Below, piece after piece: positions 32,689 to 43,901 of a DNA stretch of 64,000 nucleotides. Within the stretch, counting starts at the first letter, position 1; each line of letters starts with the position of its first letter. Made by a program: the position numbers and the translations under genes. Below the pieces are notes generated by a model. The model was not told where the DNA came from. It saw only the letters and a program-made list of their open reading frames with translations, and ran no database searches. The stretch is from Leclercia adecarboxylata (GTDB taxonomy: Bacteria; Pseudomonadota; Gammaproteobacteria; Enterobacterales; Enterobacteriaceae): positions 11,206-75,205 of the forward strand of contig NZ_CP040894.1 of NCBI RefSeq assembly GCF_006171285.1, in the 5' to 3' direction.

Positions 32689-34074
32689 ATGTTCAAATTA
32701 AAATTACTCAGCATTAGCACGATATTCATCCTGGCAGGCTGCGTGTCGCTTGCGCCTGAATATCAGCGGCCCGCAGCACCGGTACCCCAGCAGTTTTCAC
32801 TGTCCCATAACAGCCTGACGCCAGCGGTAAATGGCTATCAGGATACGGGCTGGCGTAACTTTTTTGTCGATCCCCAGGTTACCCGGTTGATCGGTGAAGC
32901 TCTGACTAATAACCGTGATTTGAGAATGGCTGCCCTGAAGGTTGAAGAGGCCCGAGCCCAGTTCAACGTCACGGATGCAGATCGTTATCCCCAGCTGAAT
33001 GCCTCATCCGGGATAACATACAGCGGTGGTCTGAAAGGTGACAAGCCGACCACACAGGAGTACGACGCGAGACTGGAGCTCAGCTATGAGCTCGATTTTT
33101 TCGGCAAACTTAAGAACATGAGTGATGCTGACCGCCAGAACTACTTTGCCAGCGAAGAAGCCCGTCGGGCCGTACACATCCTGCTGGTCTCCAACGTTTC
33201 ACAGAGCTATTTCAGCCAGCAACTGGCGTACGAACAACTCCGTATTGCGCGGGAAACGCTGAAAAATTATGAACAGTCCTATGCTTTCGTTGAGCAACAG
33301 CTCGTGACCGGGAGTACGAACGTTCTGGCACTTGAACAGGCGAGAGGACAAATCGAAAGTACCCGCGCCGAAATAGCCAAACGAGAAGGCGATCTGGCTC
33401 AGGCAAACAATGCCCTGCAACTGGTGCTGGGAACGTACCGCGCACTTCCGTCAGAAAAAGGGATGAAAGGCGGGGAGATCGCACCAGTAAAATTGCCACC
33501 AAATCTATCTTCACAAATTTTGCTGCAGCGACCGGATATTATGGAAGCGGAATATCAGCTGAAAGCGGCTGATGCCAATATTGGCGCAGCGCGAGCGGCC
33601 TTTTTCCCCTCCATTACCCTGACCAGTGGTCTTTCCGCAAGCAGTACGGAGCTGTCCAGCCTGTTTACGTCAGGAAGTGGAATGTGGAATTTTATCCCTA
33701 AAATTGAAATTCCTATTTTTAATGCTGGCAGGAATAAAGCCAATCTGAAGCTGGCTGAAATTCGCCAGCAACAATCGGTGGTTAATTACGAACAAAAAAT
33801 TCAGTCAGCCTTTAAGGATGTTTCCGACACGCTTGCGCTGCGCGACAGCCTTAGCCAGCAACTTGAGTCACAGCAGCGTTATCTTGATTCACTTCAGATA
33901 ACTCTCCAGCGTGCCAGAGGATTATATGCAAGTGGTGCTGTCAGTTACATCGAAGTGCTGGATGCAGAACGTTCCCTCTTCGCTACGCAGCAAACCATTC
34001 TCGATCTTACCTATTCCCGACAGGTTAACGAAATTAATCTGTTTACCGCGCTGGGTGGCGGTTGGGTAGAGTAA
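32689..34074 (+). CDS. silC: SilC outer-membrane factor of the SilCBA efflux pump
   Basis: 461 residues from ATG at 32689, the known length; the frame extends upstream without a credible start. Lipobox ILAGC near residue 18 for N-terminal lipidation, then the TolC/CusC double repeat of helical barrel segments (LIGEALTNNRDLRMAALKVEEARAQ..., ...DTLALRDSLSQQLESQQRYLDSLQITLQRARGLYASGAVSYIEVLDAERSLF). It forms the trimeric channel for SilBA. First gene of the silCFBA operon. Confidence 0.95.
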   Translation: MFKLKLLSISTIFILAGCVSLAPEYQRPAAPVPQQFSLSHNSLTPAVNGYQDTGWRNFFVDPQVTRLIGEALTNNRDLRMAALKVEEARAQFNVTDADRYPQLNASSGITYSGGLKGDKPTTQEYDARLELSYELDFFGKLKNMSDADRQNYFASEEARRAVHILLVSNVSQSYFSQQLAYEQLRIARETLKNYEQSYAFVEQQLVTGSTNVLALEQARGQIESTRAEIAKREGDLAQANNALQLVLGTYRALPSEKGMKGGEIAPVKLPPNLSSQILLQRPDIMEAEYQLKAADANIGAARAAFFPSITLTSGLSASSTELSSLFTSGSGMWNFIPKIEIPIFNAGRNKANLKLAEIRQQQSVVNYEQKIQSAFKDVSDTLALRDSLSQQLESQQRYLDSLQITLQRARGLYASGAVSYIEVLDAERSLFATQQTILDLTYSRQVNEINLFTALGGGWVE

Positions 34075-34102
34075 ATTTATTTAATTAATCAGGAAATTAA
34101 AA

Positions 34103-34456
34103 ATGCGTAATTCACTTAAAGCCGTTTTATTTGGTGCCTTCTCTGTCATGTTTTCTGCCGGTCTTCATGCTGAAACACATCAGCATGGCGATATGAATGC
34201 TGCCAGTGATGCTTCGGTACAGCAGGTTATCAAGGGCACCGGTGTCGTTAAAGACATTGATATGAATAGTAAAAAGATTACCATTTCGCACGAAGCAATC
34301 CCTGCTGTGGGCTGGCCTGCAATGACCATGCGCTTCACTTTTGTTAATGCAGACGACGCTATCAATGCCCTGAAAACCGGCAACCATGTCGATTTCTCGT
34401 TTATTCAGCAGGGCAATATCTCCTTACTCAAAAGCATTAACGTTACGCAATCCTGA
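34103..34456 (+). CDS. silF: SilF periplasmic Ag+/Cu+ chaperone
   Basis: 117 residues with signal peptide MRNSLKAVLFGAFSVMFSAGLHA and an OB-fold like CusF. The metal site residues are visible: His (ISHEAIPAVGWPAMTMRF, with conserved Trp and Met-x-Met), as in CusF H36/W44/M47/M49. It delivers ions to SilB. 28 bases after silC. Confidence 0.93.
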   Translation: MRNSLKAVLFGAFSVMFSAGLHAETHQHGDMNAASDASVQQVIKGTGVVKDIDMNSKKITISHEAIPAVGWPAMTMRFTFVNADDAINALKTGNHVDFSFIQQGNISLLKSINVTQS

Positions 34457-34569
34457 TTATCAGTCCGGAGCGAATACATCCAGTGCGCCTGAACATTCAT
34501 TAAGGGATTACTGTGAATGAATGATCGGGCGCATATGCCAGGTGTTTTGATTTTTCAGCGAGAAATTGT

Positions 34570-35862
34570 ATGGCTTCTTTAAAGATAAAATATGCTGCAA
34601 TAATTATCAGCAGCCTCATAGCAGGAGGGCTGATATCGGTTACTGCCTGGCAGTATGTAAACTCATCACAAAAAACAGTACAAACCGAACAAAAGGCACC
34701 GGAGCGAAAGGTACTTTTCTGGTATGACCCGATGAAACCGGATACCAAATTTGATAAACCCGGAAAATCTCCCTTTATGGATATGGACCTGGTGCCAAAA
34801 TATGCTGATGAAAGCGGCGATAAAAGCAGTGGCGGGATCCGTATCGATCCAACGCAGGTTCAGAATCTGGGATTAAAAACGCAAAAAGTCACGCGAGGAA
34901 TGCTGAATTATTCTCAGACAATCCCGGCTAATGTCAGTTACAACGAGTATCAGTTTGTCATTGTGCAGGCGCGCTCTGACGGTTTCGTCGAAAAAGTGTA
35001 TCCCCTGACGATTGGCGATCATGTGAAGAAAGGCACTCCGCTTATCGATATCACCATTCCTGAATGGGTTGAGGCACAAAGTGAGTTCCTGCTGTTATCC
35101 GGTACAGGCGGTACGTCAACCCAGATAAAAGGGGTTCTGGAGCGACTTCGTCTGGCTGGTATGCCGGAAGAGGATATTCAAAGGCTGCGTTCAACCCGCA
35201 CAATCCAGACCCGTTTTACCATTAAAGCACCTATTGATGGTGTCATTACTGCGTTTGACCTGCGCACCGGAATGAATATTTCGAAAGATAAAGTAGTGGC
35301 TCAGATTCAGGGGATGGACCCGGTCTGGATCAGCGCTGCAGTGCCAGAATCTATCGCATATCTGCTGAAAGATACGTCGCAGTTTGAAATTTCGGTACCG
35401 GCTTATCCGGATAAAACATTCCATGTCGAAAAATGGAACATTCTTCCCAGCGTGGATCAGACAACCCGTACGCTTCAGGTCCGTCTCCAGGTTTCTAATA
35501 AGGATGAGTTTCTCAAGCCGGGCATGAATGCCTATCTGAAACTGAATACCAGGAGCCAGGAGATGCTGCTGATACCAAGCCAGGCCGTTATCGATACCGG
35601 CAAAGAACAGCGCGTGATTACTGTTGATGATGAAGGCAAGTTTGTGCCGAAACAGATCCACGTTCTGCATGAATCACAGCAACAGTCCGGCATTGGCTCC
35701 GGCCTGAATGAAGGCGATACCGTGGTGGTCAGTGGCCTGTTCCTCATTGACTCCGAAGCCAATATTACGGGCGCGCTGGAACGTATGCGCCACCCTGAAA
35801 AAACAGAAAACAGTATGCCAGCAATGTCTGAGCAGCCTGTAAATATGCATTCAGGGCACTGA
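34570..35862 (+). CDS. silB: SilB membrane fusion protein
   Basis: 430 residues. N-terminal signal anchor ([23 protein letters not shown]). Metal-binding N-terminal segment [27 protein letters not shown] with three Met as in CusB. Then lipoyl/hairpin and beta-barrel domains ([47 protein letters not shown]). The C-terminal tail [15 protein letters not shown] is Met/His-rich. It links SilA to SilC and takes Ag+/Cu+ from SilF. Confidence 0.95.
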   Translation: MASLKIKYAAIIISSLIAGGLISVTAWQYVNSSQKTVQTEQKAPERKVLFWYDPMKPDTKFDKPGKSPFMDMDLVPKYADESGDKSSGGIRIDPTQVQNLGLKTQKVTRGMLNYSQTIPANVSYNEYQFVIVQARSDGFVEKVYPLTIGDHVKKGTPLIDITIPEWVEAQSEFLLLSGTGGTSTQIKGVLERLRLAGMPEEDIQRLRSTRTIQTRFTIKAPIDGVITAFDLRTGMNISKDKVVAQIQGMDPVWISAAVPESIAYLLKDTSQFEISVPAYPDKTFHVEKWNILPSVDQTTRTLQVRLQVSNKDEFLKPGMNAYLKLNTRSQEMLLIPSQAVIDTGKEQRVITVDDEGKFVPKQIHVLHESQQQSGIGSGLNEGDTVVVSGLFLIDSEANITGALERMRHPEKTENSMPAMSEQPVNMHSGH

Positions 35863-35872
35863 GGAGACGACG

Positions 35873-38800
35873 ATGATTGAATGGATTATCCGGCGCTCTG
35901 TCGCCAACCGTTTCCTGGTCATGATGGGCGCACTGTTTCTCAGCATCTGGGGCACATGGACGATAATTAACACGCCGGTCGATGCGCTGCCTGACCTGTC
36001 AGATGTGCAGGTCATTATTAAAACCAGCTATCCCGGACAGGCCCCGCAGATTGTAGAAAACCAGGTCACCTATCCGCTTACCACCACCATGCTGTCCGTA
36101 CCTGGCGCAAAAACCGTGCGTGGCTTTTCACAGTTCGGTGATTCGTATGTGTATGTCATTTTTGAAGACGGCACCGATCTGTACTGGGCCCGTTCGCGCG
36201 TGCTGGAATACCTGAATCAGGTTCAGGGCAAACTGCCTGCGGGTGTGAGCTCTGAAATCGGCCCGGACGCCACGGGAGTGGGCTGGATATTTGAATATGC
36301 CCTTGTCGATCGCAACGGAAAACACGACCTTTCAGAACTGCGCTCTCTGCAGGACTGGTTCCTGAAATTTGAGCTGAAAACCATCCCGAACGTGGCTGAG
36401 GTCGCTTCGGTTGGCGGCGTGGTGAAACAGTACCAGATTCAGGTCAATCCGGTAAAACTGTCCCAGTACGGTATCAGCCTGCCCGAAGTGAAACAGGCAC
36501 TTGAATCGTCTAACCAGGAGGCCGGTGGCTCATCCGTTGAAATGGCCGAAGCGGAGTATATGGTCCGTGCCAGCGGTTATCTTCAGAGCATTGATGATTT
36601 TAATAACATCGTCCTGAAAACAGGTGAGAACGGCGTGCCGGTTTATCTGCGGGATGTTGCCCGCGTGCAGACCGGGCCCGAAATGAGGCGTGGTATTGCC
36701 GAGCTGAACGGCCAGGGAGAAGTCGCTGGCGGCGTGGTGATCCTGCGGTCGGGTAAAAATGCGCGCGACGTTATCACGGCAGTGAGGGATAAACTGGAGA
36801 CGCTGAAGGCCAGCCTGCCGGAAGGCGTTGAAATCGTGACCACCTACGATCGCAGCCAGTTAATCGACCGGGCGATTGATAACCTCAGTTCCAAACTTCT
36901 GGAAGAGTTTATCGTGGTGGCCATCGTCTGTGCTCTGTTCCTGTGGCACGTACGTTCTGCCCTGGTGGCGATTATCTCTCTGCCGCTTGGCCTGTGTATC
37001 GCCTTTATCGTCATGCACTTCCAGGGACTGAACGCCAATATCATGTCGCTGGGAGGGATAGCGATTGCCGTCGGTGCGATGGTGGATGCCGCCATTGTGA
37101 TGATTGAAAATGCGCACAAACGGCTTGAGGAGTGGGATCATCAGCATCCGGGTGAGCAGATTGACAACGCCACCCGCTGGAAGGTGATTACCGACGCCTC
37201 CGTGGAAGTGGGACCCGCGTTGTTCATTAGCCTGCTGATCATCACCCTGTCCTTTATTCCTATCTTTACCCTGGAAGGGCAGGAAGGTCGTCTGTTTGGC
37301 CCGCTGGCATTCACGAAAACGTACTCCATGGCGGGAGCGGCCGCACTGGCCATCATCGTCATTCCTATTCTGATGGGATTCTGGATCCGGGGGAAAATTC
37401 CTGCCGAGACAAGTAACCCCCTGAACCGGGTGCTGATCAAAGCGTATCATCCTTTGCTGCTGCGGGTCCTCCACTGGCCAAAAACAACCCTGCTGGTTGC
37501 GGCCTTGTCCATTTTCACGGTTATCTGGCCACTGAGTCAGGTGGGCGGTGAATTTCTGCCGAAGATTAACGAGGGCGATCTGCTGTATATGCCGTCGACC
37601 TTGCCTGGCGTCTCTCCGGCAGAAGCTGCAGCGCTCCTGCAGACAACAGACAAGTTAATCAAAAGCGTTCCTGAAGTGGCTTCTGTATTTGGCAAGACCG
37701 GTAAAGCAGAGACCGCAACGGATTCCGCGCCGCTCGAAATGGTGGAAACCACGATCCAGCTCAAACCTGAGGATCAGTGGCGTCCCGGCATGACAATTGA
37801 CAAGATTATTGATGAACTCGACAGGACAGTCCGTTTACCGGGTCTGGCAAACCTCTGGGTGCCGCCTATCCGTAACCGTATTGATATGCTCTCAACCGGG
37901 ATCAAAAGCCCGATAGGTATCAAAGTGTCCGGGACTGTTCTGTCCGATATCGACGCGACGGCGCAGAGTATCGAGGCGGTAACCAAAACGGTACCGGGTG
38001 TGGTGTCTGTCCTGGCTGAGCGACTGGAAGGTGGACGTTACATTGATGTGGACATTAACCGGGAAAAAGCTTCCCGGTACGGGATGACAGTAGGTGATGT
38101 CCAGCTGTTCGTCTCATCAGCCATCGGCGGTGCGACGGTAGGGGAAACGGTGGAAGGCGTGGCCCGGTACCCTATTAACATTCGTTACCCACAGGATTAC
38201 CGCAACAGTCCGCAGGCGCTGAAACAGATGCCGATCCTGACCCCGATGAAGCAGCAGATCACACTGGGCGATGTTGCCGATATTAAAGTCGTTTCTGGAC
38301 CAACCATGCTGAAAACCGAAAATGCCCGGCCAGCCAGCTGGATTTATGTTGATGCCCGCGGCAGGGACATGGTGTCGGTGGTTAACGACATTAAGACGGC
38401 CATCAGCGAGAAAGTGAAACTGAGACCGGGAACCAGTGTGGCATTCTCCGGACAGTTTGAACTGCTTGAGCATGCCAACAAGAAACTGAAGCTGATGGTG
38501 CCGATGACGGTGATGATCATTTTCATCCTGTTGTATCTGGCATTCCGCCGGGTTGACGAAGCCCTGCTGATCCTGATGAGCCTGCCGTTCGCCCTGGTTG
38601 GCGGAATATGGTTCCTGTACTGGCAGGGCTTCCATATGTCAGTGGCGACCGGAACCGGGTTTATCGCCCTGGCCGGGGTGGCAGCAGAGTTTGGCGTGGT
38701 CATGCTGATGTATCTGCGTCATGCCATTGAAGCGCACCCGGAATTGTCCCGTAAAGAGACGTTCACACCGGAAGGTCTTGATGAAGCCCTCTATCATGGT

Positions 38801-39019
38801 GCCGTACTGCGTGTCCGGCCGAAAGCCATGACCGTGGCGGTGATCATTGCGGGTCTGCTGCCAATACTCTGGGGAACCGGCGCAGGTTCAGAAGTCATGA
38901 GCCGTATTGCTGCGCCAATGATTGGTGGGATGATCACGGCTCCGCTGCTGTCCCTGTTCATTATTCCTGCCGCCTACAAATTAATCTGGCTGCGCAGACA
39001 TAAAAAAAGCGTGTCATAA
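35873..39019 (+). CDS. silA: SilA RND heavy-metal efflux pump
   Basis: 1048 residues, the standard SilA/CusA length. 12 membrane segments in two halves with large periplasmic loops. The HME-RND signature is seen in [28 protein letters not shown] (TM4 acidic residues for proton relay). Met-rich path residues occur in the porter domains, and the second half has [23 protein letters not shown]. Proton-driven export of Ag+ and Cu+ via SilB and SilC. Starts 10 bases after silB with GAGGAG. Confidence 0.97.
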   Translation: MIEWIIRRSVANRFLVMMGALFLSIWGTWTIINTPVDALPDLSDVQVIIKTSYPGQAPQIVENQVTYPLTTTMLSVPGAKTVRGFSQFGDSYVYVIFEDGTDLYWARSRVLEYLNQVQGKLPAGVSSEIGPDATGVGWIFEYALVDRNGKHDLSELRSLQDWFLKFELKTIPNVAEVASVGGVVKQYQIQVNPVKLSQYGISLPEVKQALESSNQEAGGSSVEMAEAEYMVRASGYLQSIDDFNNIVLKTGENGVPVYLRDVARVQTGPEMRRGIAELNGQGEVAGGVVILRSGKNARDVITAVRDKLETLKASLPEGVEIVTTYDRSQLIDRAIDNLSSKLLEEFIVVAIVCALFLWHVRSALVAIISLPLGLCIAFIVMHFQGLNANIMSLGGIAIAVGAMVDAAIVMIENAHKRLEEWDHQHPGEQIDNATRWKVITDASVEVGPALFISLLIITLSFIPIFTLEGQEGRLFGPLAFTKTYSMAGAAALAIIVIPILMGFWIRGKIPAETSNPLNRVLIKAYHPLLLRVLHWPKTTLLVAALSIFTVIWPLSQVGGEFLPKINEGDLLYMPSTLPGVSPAEAAALLQTTDKLIKSVPEVASVFGKTGKAETATDSAPLEMVETTIQLKPEDQWRPGMTIDKIIDELDRTVRLPGLANLWVPPIRNRIDMLSTGIKSPIGIKVSGTVLSDIDATAQSIEAVTKTVPGVVSVLAERLEGGRYIDVDINREKASRYGMTVGDVQLFVSSAIGGATVGETVEGVARYPINIRYPQDYRNSPQALKQMPILTPMKQQITLGDVADIKVVSGPTMLKTENARPASWIYVDARGRDMVSVVNDIKTAISEKVKLRPGTSVAFSGQFELLEHANKKLKLMVPMTVMIIFILLYLAFRRVDEALLILMSLPFALVGGIWFLYWQGFHMSVATGTGFIALAGVAAEFGVVMLMYLRHAIEAHPELSRKETFTPEGLDEALYHGAVLRVRPKAMTVAVIIAGLLPILWGTGAGSEVMSRIAAPMIGGMITAPLLSLFIIPAAYKLIWLRRHKKSVS

Positions 39020-39105
39020 CCCTGAAAGGGCGCCCCCAGTGGGCGTCCTTCTGCACTGATTCACCCTGACGTCAGGGTTTATATCGATAATATACAGAGG
39101 TGAGT

Positions 39106-39546
39106 ATGAAAAAAGTGGTTCTAATGGCCCTGGCTCTCGGCCTGTCACTGCCTGCAATGGCGAGTGAAAAAGTCATTGATATGTACAAATCTGAAAACTG
39201 TGGCTGTTGTTCCCTGTGGGGCAAAGCGATGGAAAAAGACGGGTTCGAAGTGCGAACTCACGTCATGAATGATCAGGCGCTGTCAGCCCTGAAAGAAAAG
39301 CATGCTGTTCCTGCTGGACTACGAAGTTGTCATACCGCGGTTGTAGGTAATTTGATCATTGAAGGCCATGTGCCTGCGGCAACGATACATAAGGCCATGC
39401 AGTCTGGTTCGGGTATATACGGTCTCGCCACCCCCGGTATGCCAGCAGGAAGTCCGGGAATGGAGATGGGGGCCCGAAAAGAGGCTTACGATGTTATCGC
39501 ATTCTCACCGGAGGGCAGTAAAAAAGTCTTCCAGCGAATCGAATAG
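39106..39546 (+). CDS. DUF411 periplasmic metal-binding protein (silG-like)
   Basis: 146 residues from ATG at 39106 (AGAGG upstream). Signal peptide KKVVLMALALGLSLPAMA, then the DUF411 core IDMYKSENCGCCSLWGKAMEKDGFEV with a CGCC motif, plus AGLRSCHTAVVGNLIIEGHVPA, where Cys and His are conserved in the family. The C-terminal insert is Met/Gly-rich (GMPAGSPGMEMGARKEAYDV). The protein sits between silA and silP in all sil clusters and is sometimes called silG or an unnamed ORF. A copper or silver chaperone role is inferred. Confidence 0.85.
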   Translation: MKKVVLMALALGLSLPAMASEKVIDMYKSENCGCCSLWGKAMEKDGFEVRTHVMNDQALSALKEKHAVPAGLRSCHTAVVGNLIIEGHVPAATIHKAMQSGSGIYGLATPGMPAGSPGMEMGARKEAYDVIAFSPEGSKKVFQRIE

Positions 39547-39673
39547 TCAGCGGAACGGCTGATAACGGGACGCCGGCAGCAGGCACTCTTATGCCGGCGG
39601 CATTCGTGGTAATCGCATCCATGACATATCCTGAAGACAGAAAATGCTTCAGATATGCATAAGGAGAGTTACT

Positions 39674-42115
39674 GTGAAAAATGACAATGCAGTGGAACAT
39701 AACAACCAGACTGCTTCTGAGCAGACATCATCCCCGGACGAGAGTCACGCATTGCATAAGGTGAGAGATCCCGTGTGCGGGATGGTCATCCTGCCTGACA
39801 AGGCGCACAGCAGCATTCGATACCAGGACCATCAGCTTTATTTCTGCTCCGCCAGCTGTGAGAGCAAATTTAAAGCCCATCCCGATCATTATTTTACCGA
39901 AGATGCCAGTGAACATCACCATCACCACGACCACCATGAAGTCAGCCCTGATAAGATAAAACAGTCTCACCGCCAGGCGGAGAAAGAGATTTCTGAAGGT
40001 GTGTGGACATGTCCGATGCATCCGGAGATACGCCGTAGTGGTCCCGGAAGCTGTCCTGTCTGTGGAATGGCACTGGAGCCGCTCGTAGCTACGGCATCCA
40101 CGGGGACGAGTGATGAACTTCGCGACATGACAAGACGCTTCTGGCTGGGGTTGTTGCTGGCGTTTCCGGTTCTGGTACTCGAAATGGGATCTCATCTGTT
40201 TCCCGACTTGAGGAATACAGTACCGCCACAGTACAACACATGGCTGCAGCTGCTTCTGGCCTCCCCTGTCGTGTTGTGGTGTGGCTGGCCATTCTTCGCC
40301 CGGGCCGTAATGTCGTTACGTAACCGCTCCCTGAATATGTTTACCCTTGTTGCAATGGGGACCGGCGTAGCCTGGGTTTACAGCGTCATTGCAACCGTCT
40401 TCCCCTCCTGGTTTCCTGCATCGTTCAGAAACATGGATGGCCTGGTGGCCGTTTATTTTGAAGCCGCAGCAGTTATTACGGTGCTTGTTCTGCTGGGACA
40501 GGTTCTTGAGCTGCGGGCACGGGAACAAACCTCAGGCGCCATTACTGCGCTTCTGAACCTTGCCCCCAAAACCGCCAGACGGCTGGATCATGACGGTCAT
40601 GAAACGGATATTAATGCGGAAGATGTCCTGCCTGGCGATAAGCTCCGCATCAGACCTGGAGAGAGTATTCCGGTCGACGGTATCGTGGTCGAAGGCAAAA
40701 CAACCGTTGATGAATCGATGGTGACCGGGGAATCTATGCCTGTTACCAAAACGGAGGGTGACCCTGTCATCGGGGGGACCATTAATCAGACAGGTAGTCT
40801 TATCATCCGTGCAGAGAAAGTCGGTGATGAAACGATGCTCTCACGAATTGTTCAGATGGTCGCTGATGCACAGCGTTCGCGGGCCCCCATCCAGAGAATG
40901 GCTGACAGCGTTTCAGGCTGGTTTGTTCCTCTGGTGATACTTATCGCGGTTGTTGCTTTCATGATCTGGTCTGTCTGGGGGCCCGAGCCCAGGATGGCGC
41001 ACGGTCTCATTGCGGCTGTGTCGGTCCTGATTATTGCCTGTCCCTGCGCGCTGGGGCTGGCCACGCCGATGTCGATAATGGTGGGGGTGGGCAAAGGCGC
41101 CCAGGCCGGGGTGTTAATCAAGAATGCCGAAGCCCTTGAGCGTCTTGAAAAAGTGGACACGCTGGTTGTCGACAAAACAGGCACGCTCACGGAAGGTTCG
41201 CCGACGGTGACAGGGATTATCAGTCTCAATCCGGGTGGGGAAACATCTCTTTTGCGTGTAACGGCCGCAGTGGAAAAAGGCTCGCAGCATCCGCTGGGTA
41301 TGGCAGTAGTTAAAGCAGCACAGGAAAAGGGGATCGCAATACCCGCAGTCACTCATTTCAATGCGCCGTCGGGTAAAGGTGTCTCAGGCGATGTCGAAGG
41401 TCAACGGGTTGTTATTGGTAATGAACTGGCTATGCAGGAAAACAGTATCGTTATTGATAATCAAAAGGCCGTTGCGGATACGTTGCGGATGGAAGGCGCT
41501 ACCGTTATCTATGTGGCCACAGACGGGCACCTTGCAGGCCTGATAGCTATCTCGGATCCCGTGAAAGCAACCACGCCGGATGCGCTTAAAGCTTTGCGTC
41601 AGGCGGGGATCCGCATCGTTATGCTCACCGGGGATAACCAGCTTACCGCTGAAGCAGTCGCACGGAAACTGGGAATAGATGAGGTTGAAGCCGGGATTCT
41701 GCCGGATGGCAAAAAAGCAGTGATAACCCGACTGAAAGCGTCTGGCCATGTGGTTGCGATGGCCGGAGACGGTGTGAATGATGCCCCGGCGCTGGCAGCG
41801 GCTGACGTGGGTATAGCCATGGGAACGGGTACAGATGTGGCAATTGAAAGTGCCGGAGTCACCCTTCTCAAAGGCGACTTGATGATACTGAACAGGGCCC
41901 GTCATCTGTCAGAAATCACCATGAAAAATATCCGACAGAATCTGTTTTTTGCATTTATCTACAACGCACTTGGCGTGCCTGTGGCTGCAGGTCTGCTTTA
42001 TCCTGTGTATGGAATACTGCTGTCGCCAGTTATTGCGGCGGCGGCCATGGCTCTTTCCTCCGTCAGCGTCATTGTGAATGCGTTGCGTCTGAAAAGTGTC
42101 AGGCTCGGGAAATAA
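39674..42115 (+). CDS. silP: SilP P1B-type ATPase
   Basis: 813 residues from GTG at 39674 with AAGGAG upstream; the frame also has an earlier start at 39644. N-terminal metal-binding region: YHS domain ([37 protein letters not shown]), a His stretch ([10 protein letters not shown]), then [27 protein letters not shown]. Core: TM segments, TGES loop ([10 protein letters not shown]), CPC motif in [13 protein letters not shown], phosphorylation [11 protein letters not shown] locus (SQHPLG), hinge [22 protein letters not shown]. It exports Ag+/Cu+ from the cytoplasm to the periplasm. Confidence 0.95.
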   Translation: MKNDNAVEHNNQTASEQTSSPDESHALHKVRDPVCGMVILPDKAHSSIRYQDHQLYFCSASCESKFKAHPDHYFTEDASEHHHHHDHHEVSPDKIKQSHRQAEKEISEGVWTCPMHPEIRRSGPGSCPVCGMALEPLVATASTGTSDELRDMTRRFWLGLLLAFPVLVLEMGSHLFPDLRNTVPPQYNTWLQLLLASPVVLWCGWPFFARAVMSLRNRSLNMFTLVAMGTGVAWVYSVIATVFPSWFPASFRNMDGLVAVYFEAAAVITVLVLLGQVLELRAREQTSGAITALLNLAPKTARRLDHDGHETDINAEDVLPGDKLRIRPGESIPVDGIVVEGKTTVDESMVTGESMPVTKTEGDPVIGGTINQTGSLIIRAEKVGDETMLSRIVQMVADAQRSRAPIQRMADSVSGWFVPLVILIAVVAFMIWSVWGPEPRMAHGLIAAVSVLIIACPCALGLATPMSIMVGVGKGAQAGVLIKNAEALERLEKVDTLVVDKTGTLTEGSPTVTGIISLNPGGETSLLRVTAAVEKGSQHPLGMAVVKAAQEKGIAIPAVTHFNAPSGKGVSGDVEGQRVVIGNELAMQENSIVIDNQKAVADTLRMEGATVIYVATDGHLAGLIAISDPVKATTPDALKALRQAGIRIVMLTGDNQLTAEAVARKLGIDEVEAGILPDGKKAVITRLKASGHVVAMAGDGVNDAPALAAADVGIAMGTGTDVAIESAGVTLLKGDLMILNRARHLSEITMKNIRQNLFFAFIYNALGVPVAAGLLYPVYGILLSPVIAAAAMALSSVSVIVNALRLKSVRLGK

Positions 42116-42155
42116 CACTGAGTGAAGGGGCTGTTACGAACAGAAGGAGTCCAGT

Positions 42156-42353
42156 ATGAAAAGTACCACCTATGCGCTTATTGCTGTCGCCGCGATCGCG
42201 GCATTTGCCCTCCTGCGCGAACACTGGTCACATGTGGCAGGTTACTGGCCATATCTGTTATTGCTGGTCTGCCCGCTAATGCATCTTTTCCACGGCCACG
42301 GAGGGCATGGAGATCATCAACATCAAGGAAGTGAAAACGATAAAAAAAATTAA
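42156..42353 (+). CDS. DUF2933 small membrane protein
   Basis: 65 residues: two hydrophobic segments (TYALIAVAAIAAFALL; YWPYLLLLVCPLMHLF) and a His-rich tail (HGHGGHGDHQHQGSEND). The C-x-L-M-H motif at the second segment is typical of DUF2933 proteins found with copper/silver clusters. It follows silP by about 40 bases and ends at a terminator. Possible metal-binding accessory of SilP. Confidence 0.8.
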   Translation: MKSTTYALIAVAAIAAFALLREHWSHVAGYWPYLLLLVCPLMHLFHGHGGHGDHQHQGSENDKKN

Positions 42354-42361
42354 TCCGGCAG

Positions 42362-42384
42362 ACGGGGCCGCGTCGCGGCCCCGT
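42362..42384. terminator. Hairpin between convergent sil and peptidase genes
   Basis: ACGGGGCCGCG-T-CGCGGCCCCGT: 11-bp complementary arms, GC-rich, in the 33-bp gap between the DUF2933 stop and the minus-strand peptidase stop. T run is weak, so termination is inferred from position. Confidence 0.6.
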
Positions 42385-42386
42385 TA

Positions 42387-43112
42387 TCAGTCCAGGTATC
42401 GTTCGTAGTCTCTGGCATGCGCAAAGGCATGCTGTTCAAGTTTGTTATCAGCGGGTGCCGCTGCCCGGAACGCCAGTGAGTTAACAGGATTGTTATTGAT
42501 GACCAGCTCGTAATGCAGATGAGGACCGGATGAACGTCCGCTGTTACCGGATAACGCAATAGCGTCTCCCCGGGTAACCCTGGCCCCTTTAGTAACGAGT
42601 ATTTTATTGAGGTGGAGATAGCGAGTTTTAACACCGGCTTTTCCCGTTACTTCAACAAAATATCCCATGGTACTGTTGTATTCGGCCCGGGTGATTTTTC
42701 CGTCGATGACGCTGACTATTTTCGTGTTCATGGGCATGGAATAATCAATGCCATTATGGGGACTCACTTTTCCCGATACCGGGTTAAGTCTTGCAGGATT
42801 GAAAGGCGAACTGAGTCTTGCTGTGGCCGGTAACGGATAATCGAGACTGCCTTTCCCGGAAGTATCGGAAAGGTTATAGAACTTTTTATCTGATATACGA
42901 TACGCCGTGTAATTAAATGAACCGGACGTAAATTTATAGGCCACGACACGTGATTTTCCCGCTTTCTTTTGCAGTACGAGTTTTAATGATTCATTTTTTT
43001 TCAAATGCCGCAGATTAAACCGGGAAGGCAAGGAGCGCTGAAGAGTAGCGATCTCGTTCGATTCCAGCCCCGAGCGGGTGGCTGAAAGGTAGGCATTTTC
43101 TTTTACGACATC
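42387..43112 (-). pseudogene. M23 metallopeptidase gene, main part (cut by IS1 composite transposon)
   Basis: Zn-dependent peptidoglycan endopeptidase of the M23/LytM family. Catalytic motif elements: HNGIDYSMP (H-x3-D), TRYLHLNKI and GPHLHYELVINN (H-x-H). The first codons lie 7.1 kb away at 50212-50232. ATG TAT TCT ACC GAT GTC GTA joins through the 9-bp duplication to AAAGAAAATGCCTACC here, giving 245 residues. No signal peptide is visible in the rejoined sequence. The gene is a regular resident between sil and pco. A truncated product could start at TTG 43031 but would lack a promoter of its own. Confidence 0.88.
43104..43112. repeat. 9-bp target duplication, left copy
   Basis: TACGACATC directly before the left IS1; identical to 50212-50220 after the right IS1. 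A 9-bp duplication is the IS1 standard and shows the 7.1-kb unit moved as one transposon. Confidence 0.95.
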
Positions 43113-43167
43113 GGTAATGCTGCCAACTTACTGATTTAGTGTATGATGGTGATTTTAAGGTGCTTGC

Positions 43168-43443
43168 GTGGCTTCCATTTCCATCAGATGTCCTTCCTGC
43201 TCCGCTACTGAAGGCGTGGTGCGTAACGGCAAAAGCACTGCCGGACATCAGCGCTATCTCTGCTCTCATTGCCGTAAAACATGGCAACTACAGTTCACTT
43301 ACACCGCCTCTCAGCCCGGTACGCACCAGAAAATCATTGATATGGCCATGAATGGCGTCGGATGTCGCGCCAGTGCACGCATTATGGGCGTTGGCCTCAA
43401 CACGGTTTTACGTCACTTAAAAAACTCAGGCCGCAGTCGGTAA
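43168..43443 (+). CDS. insA: IS1 InsA repressor
   Basis: 91 residues. Zinc-finger CPSC...CSHC in the N-terminal part and a helix-turn-helix at [24 protein letters not shown]. It binds the IS ends and represses transcription. A -1 frameshift near its end (TTAAAAAACTC) makes the InsAB' transposase. Confidence 0.95.
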   Translation: MASISIRCPSCSATEGVVRNGKSTAGHQRYLCSHCRKTWQLQFTYTASQPGTHQKIIDMAMNGVGCRASARIMGVGLNTVLRHLKNSGRSR

Positions 43444-43865
43444 CCTGGCGCATACAACCGGGCAGTGATGTGATTGTCTGCGCTGAAATGGACGAACAGT
43501 GGGGCTACGTCGGTGCTAAATCACGTCAGCGCTGGCTGTTTTACGCGTATGACAGGATACGGAGGACGGTTGTGGCGCACGTCTTCGGTGAACGCACTCT
43601 GGCCACACTGGAGCGTCTTCTGAGCCTGCTGTCGGCCTTTGAGGTCGTGGTATGGATGACGGATGGCTGGCCGCTGTATGAATCACGCCTGAAGGGAAAG
43701 CTGCACGTTATCAGCAAGCGTTACACTCAGCGCATTGAGCGACATAACCTGAATCTGAGACAACATCTGGCAAGGCTGGGACGGAAGTCACTGTCGTTCT
43801 CAAAATCGGTGGAGCTGCATGACAAGGTCATCGGGCATTATCTGAACATAAAACACTATCAGTAA
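43362..43865 (+). CDS. insB: IS1 InsB transposase part
   Basis: 167-codon frame overlapping insA; expressed as InsAB'. DDE residues lie in [19 protein letters not shown] and [11 protein letters not shown], and the Glu in [17 protein letters not shown]. Intact. Confidence 0.95.
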   Translation: MSRQCTHYGRWPQHGFTSLKKLRPQSVTWRIQPGSDVIVCAEMDEQWGYVGAKSRQRWLFYAYDRIRRTVVAHVFGERTLATLERLLSLLSAFEVVVWMTDGWPLYESRLKGKLHVISKRYTQRIERHNLNLRQHLARLGRKSLSFSKSVELHDKVIGHYLNIKHYQ

Positions 43866-43901
43866 GTTGGAGTCATTACCGGTTTAGTCTATGAATAAAC
43901 A

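Larger units (their letters stand above)
43113..43880 (+). mobile_element. IS1: IS1, left copy
   Basis: 768 bp, starts GGTAATGCTGCCAACTTACT and ends AGTAAGTTGGAGTCATTACC, the IS1 terminal repeats. Encodes InsA and InsB with the usual A-rich frameshift site. Confidence 0.97.

Noticed and set aside
36860..37474. Minus-strand 204-codon frame inside silA
   Set aside because: His/Arg/Gln-rich mirror of membrane-protein codons; a typical antisense shadow.
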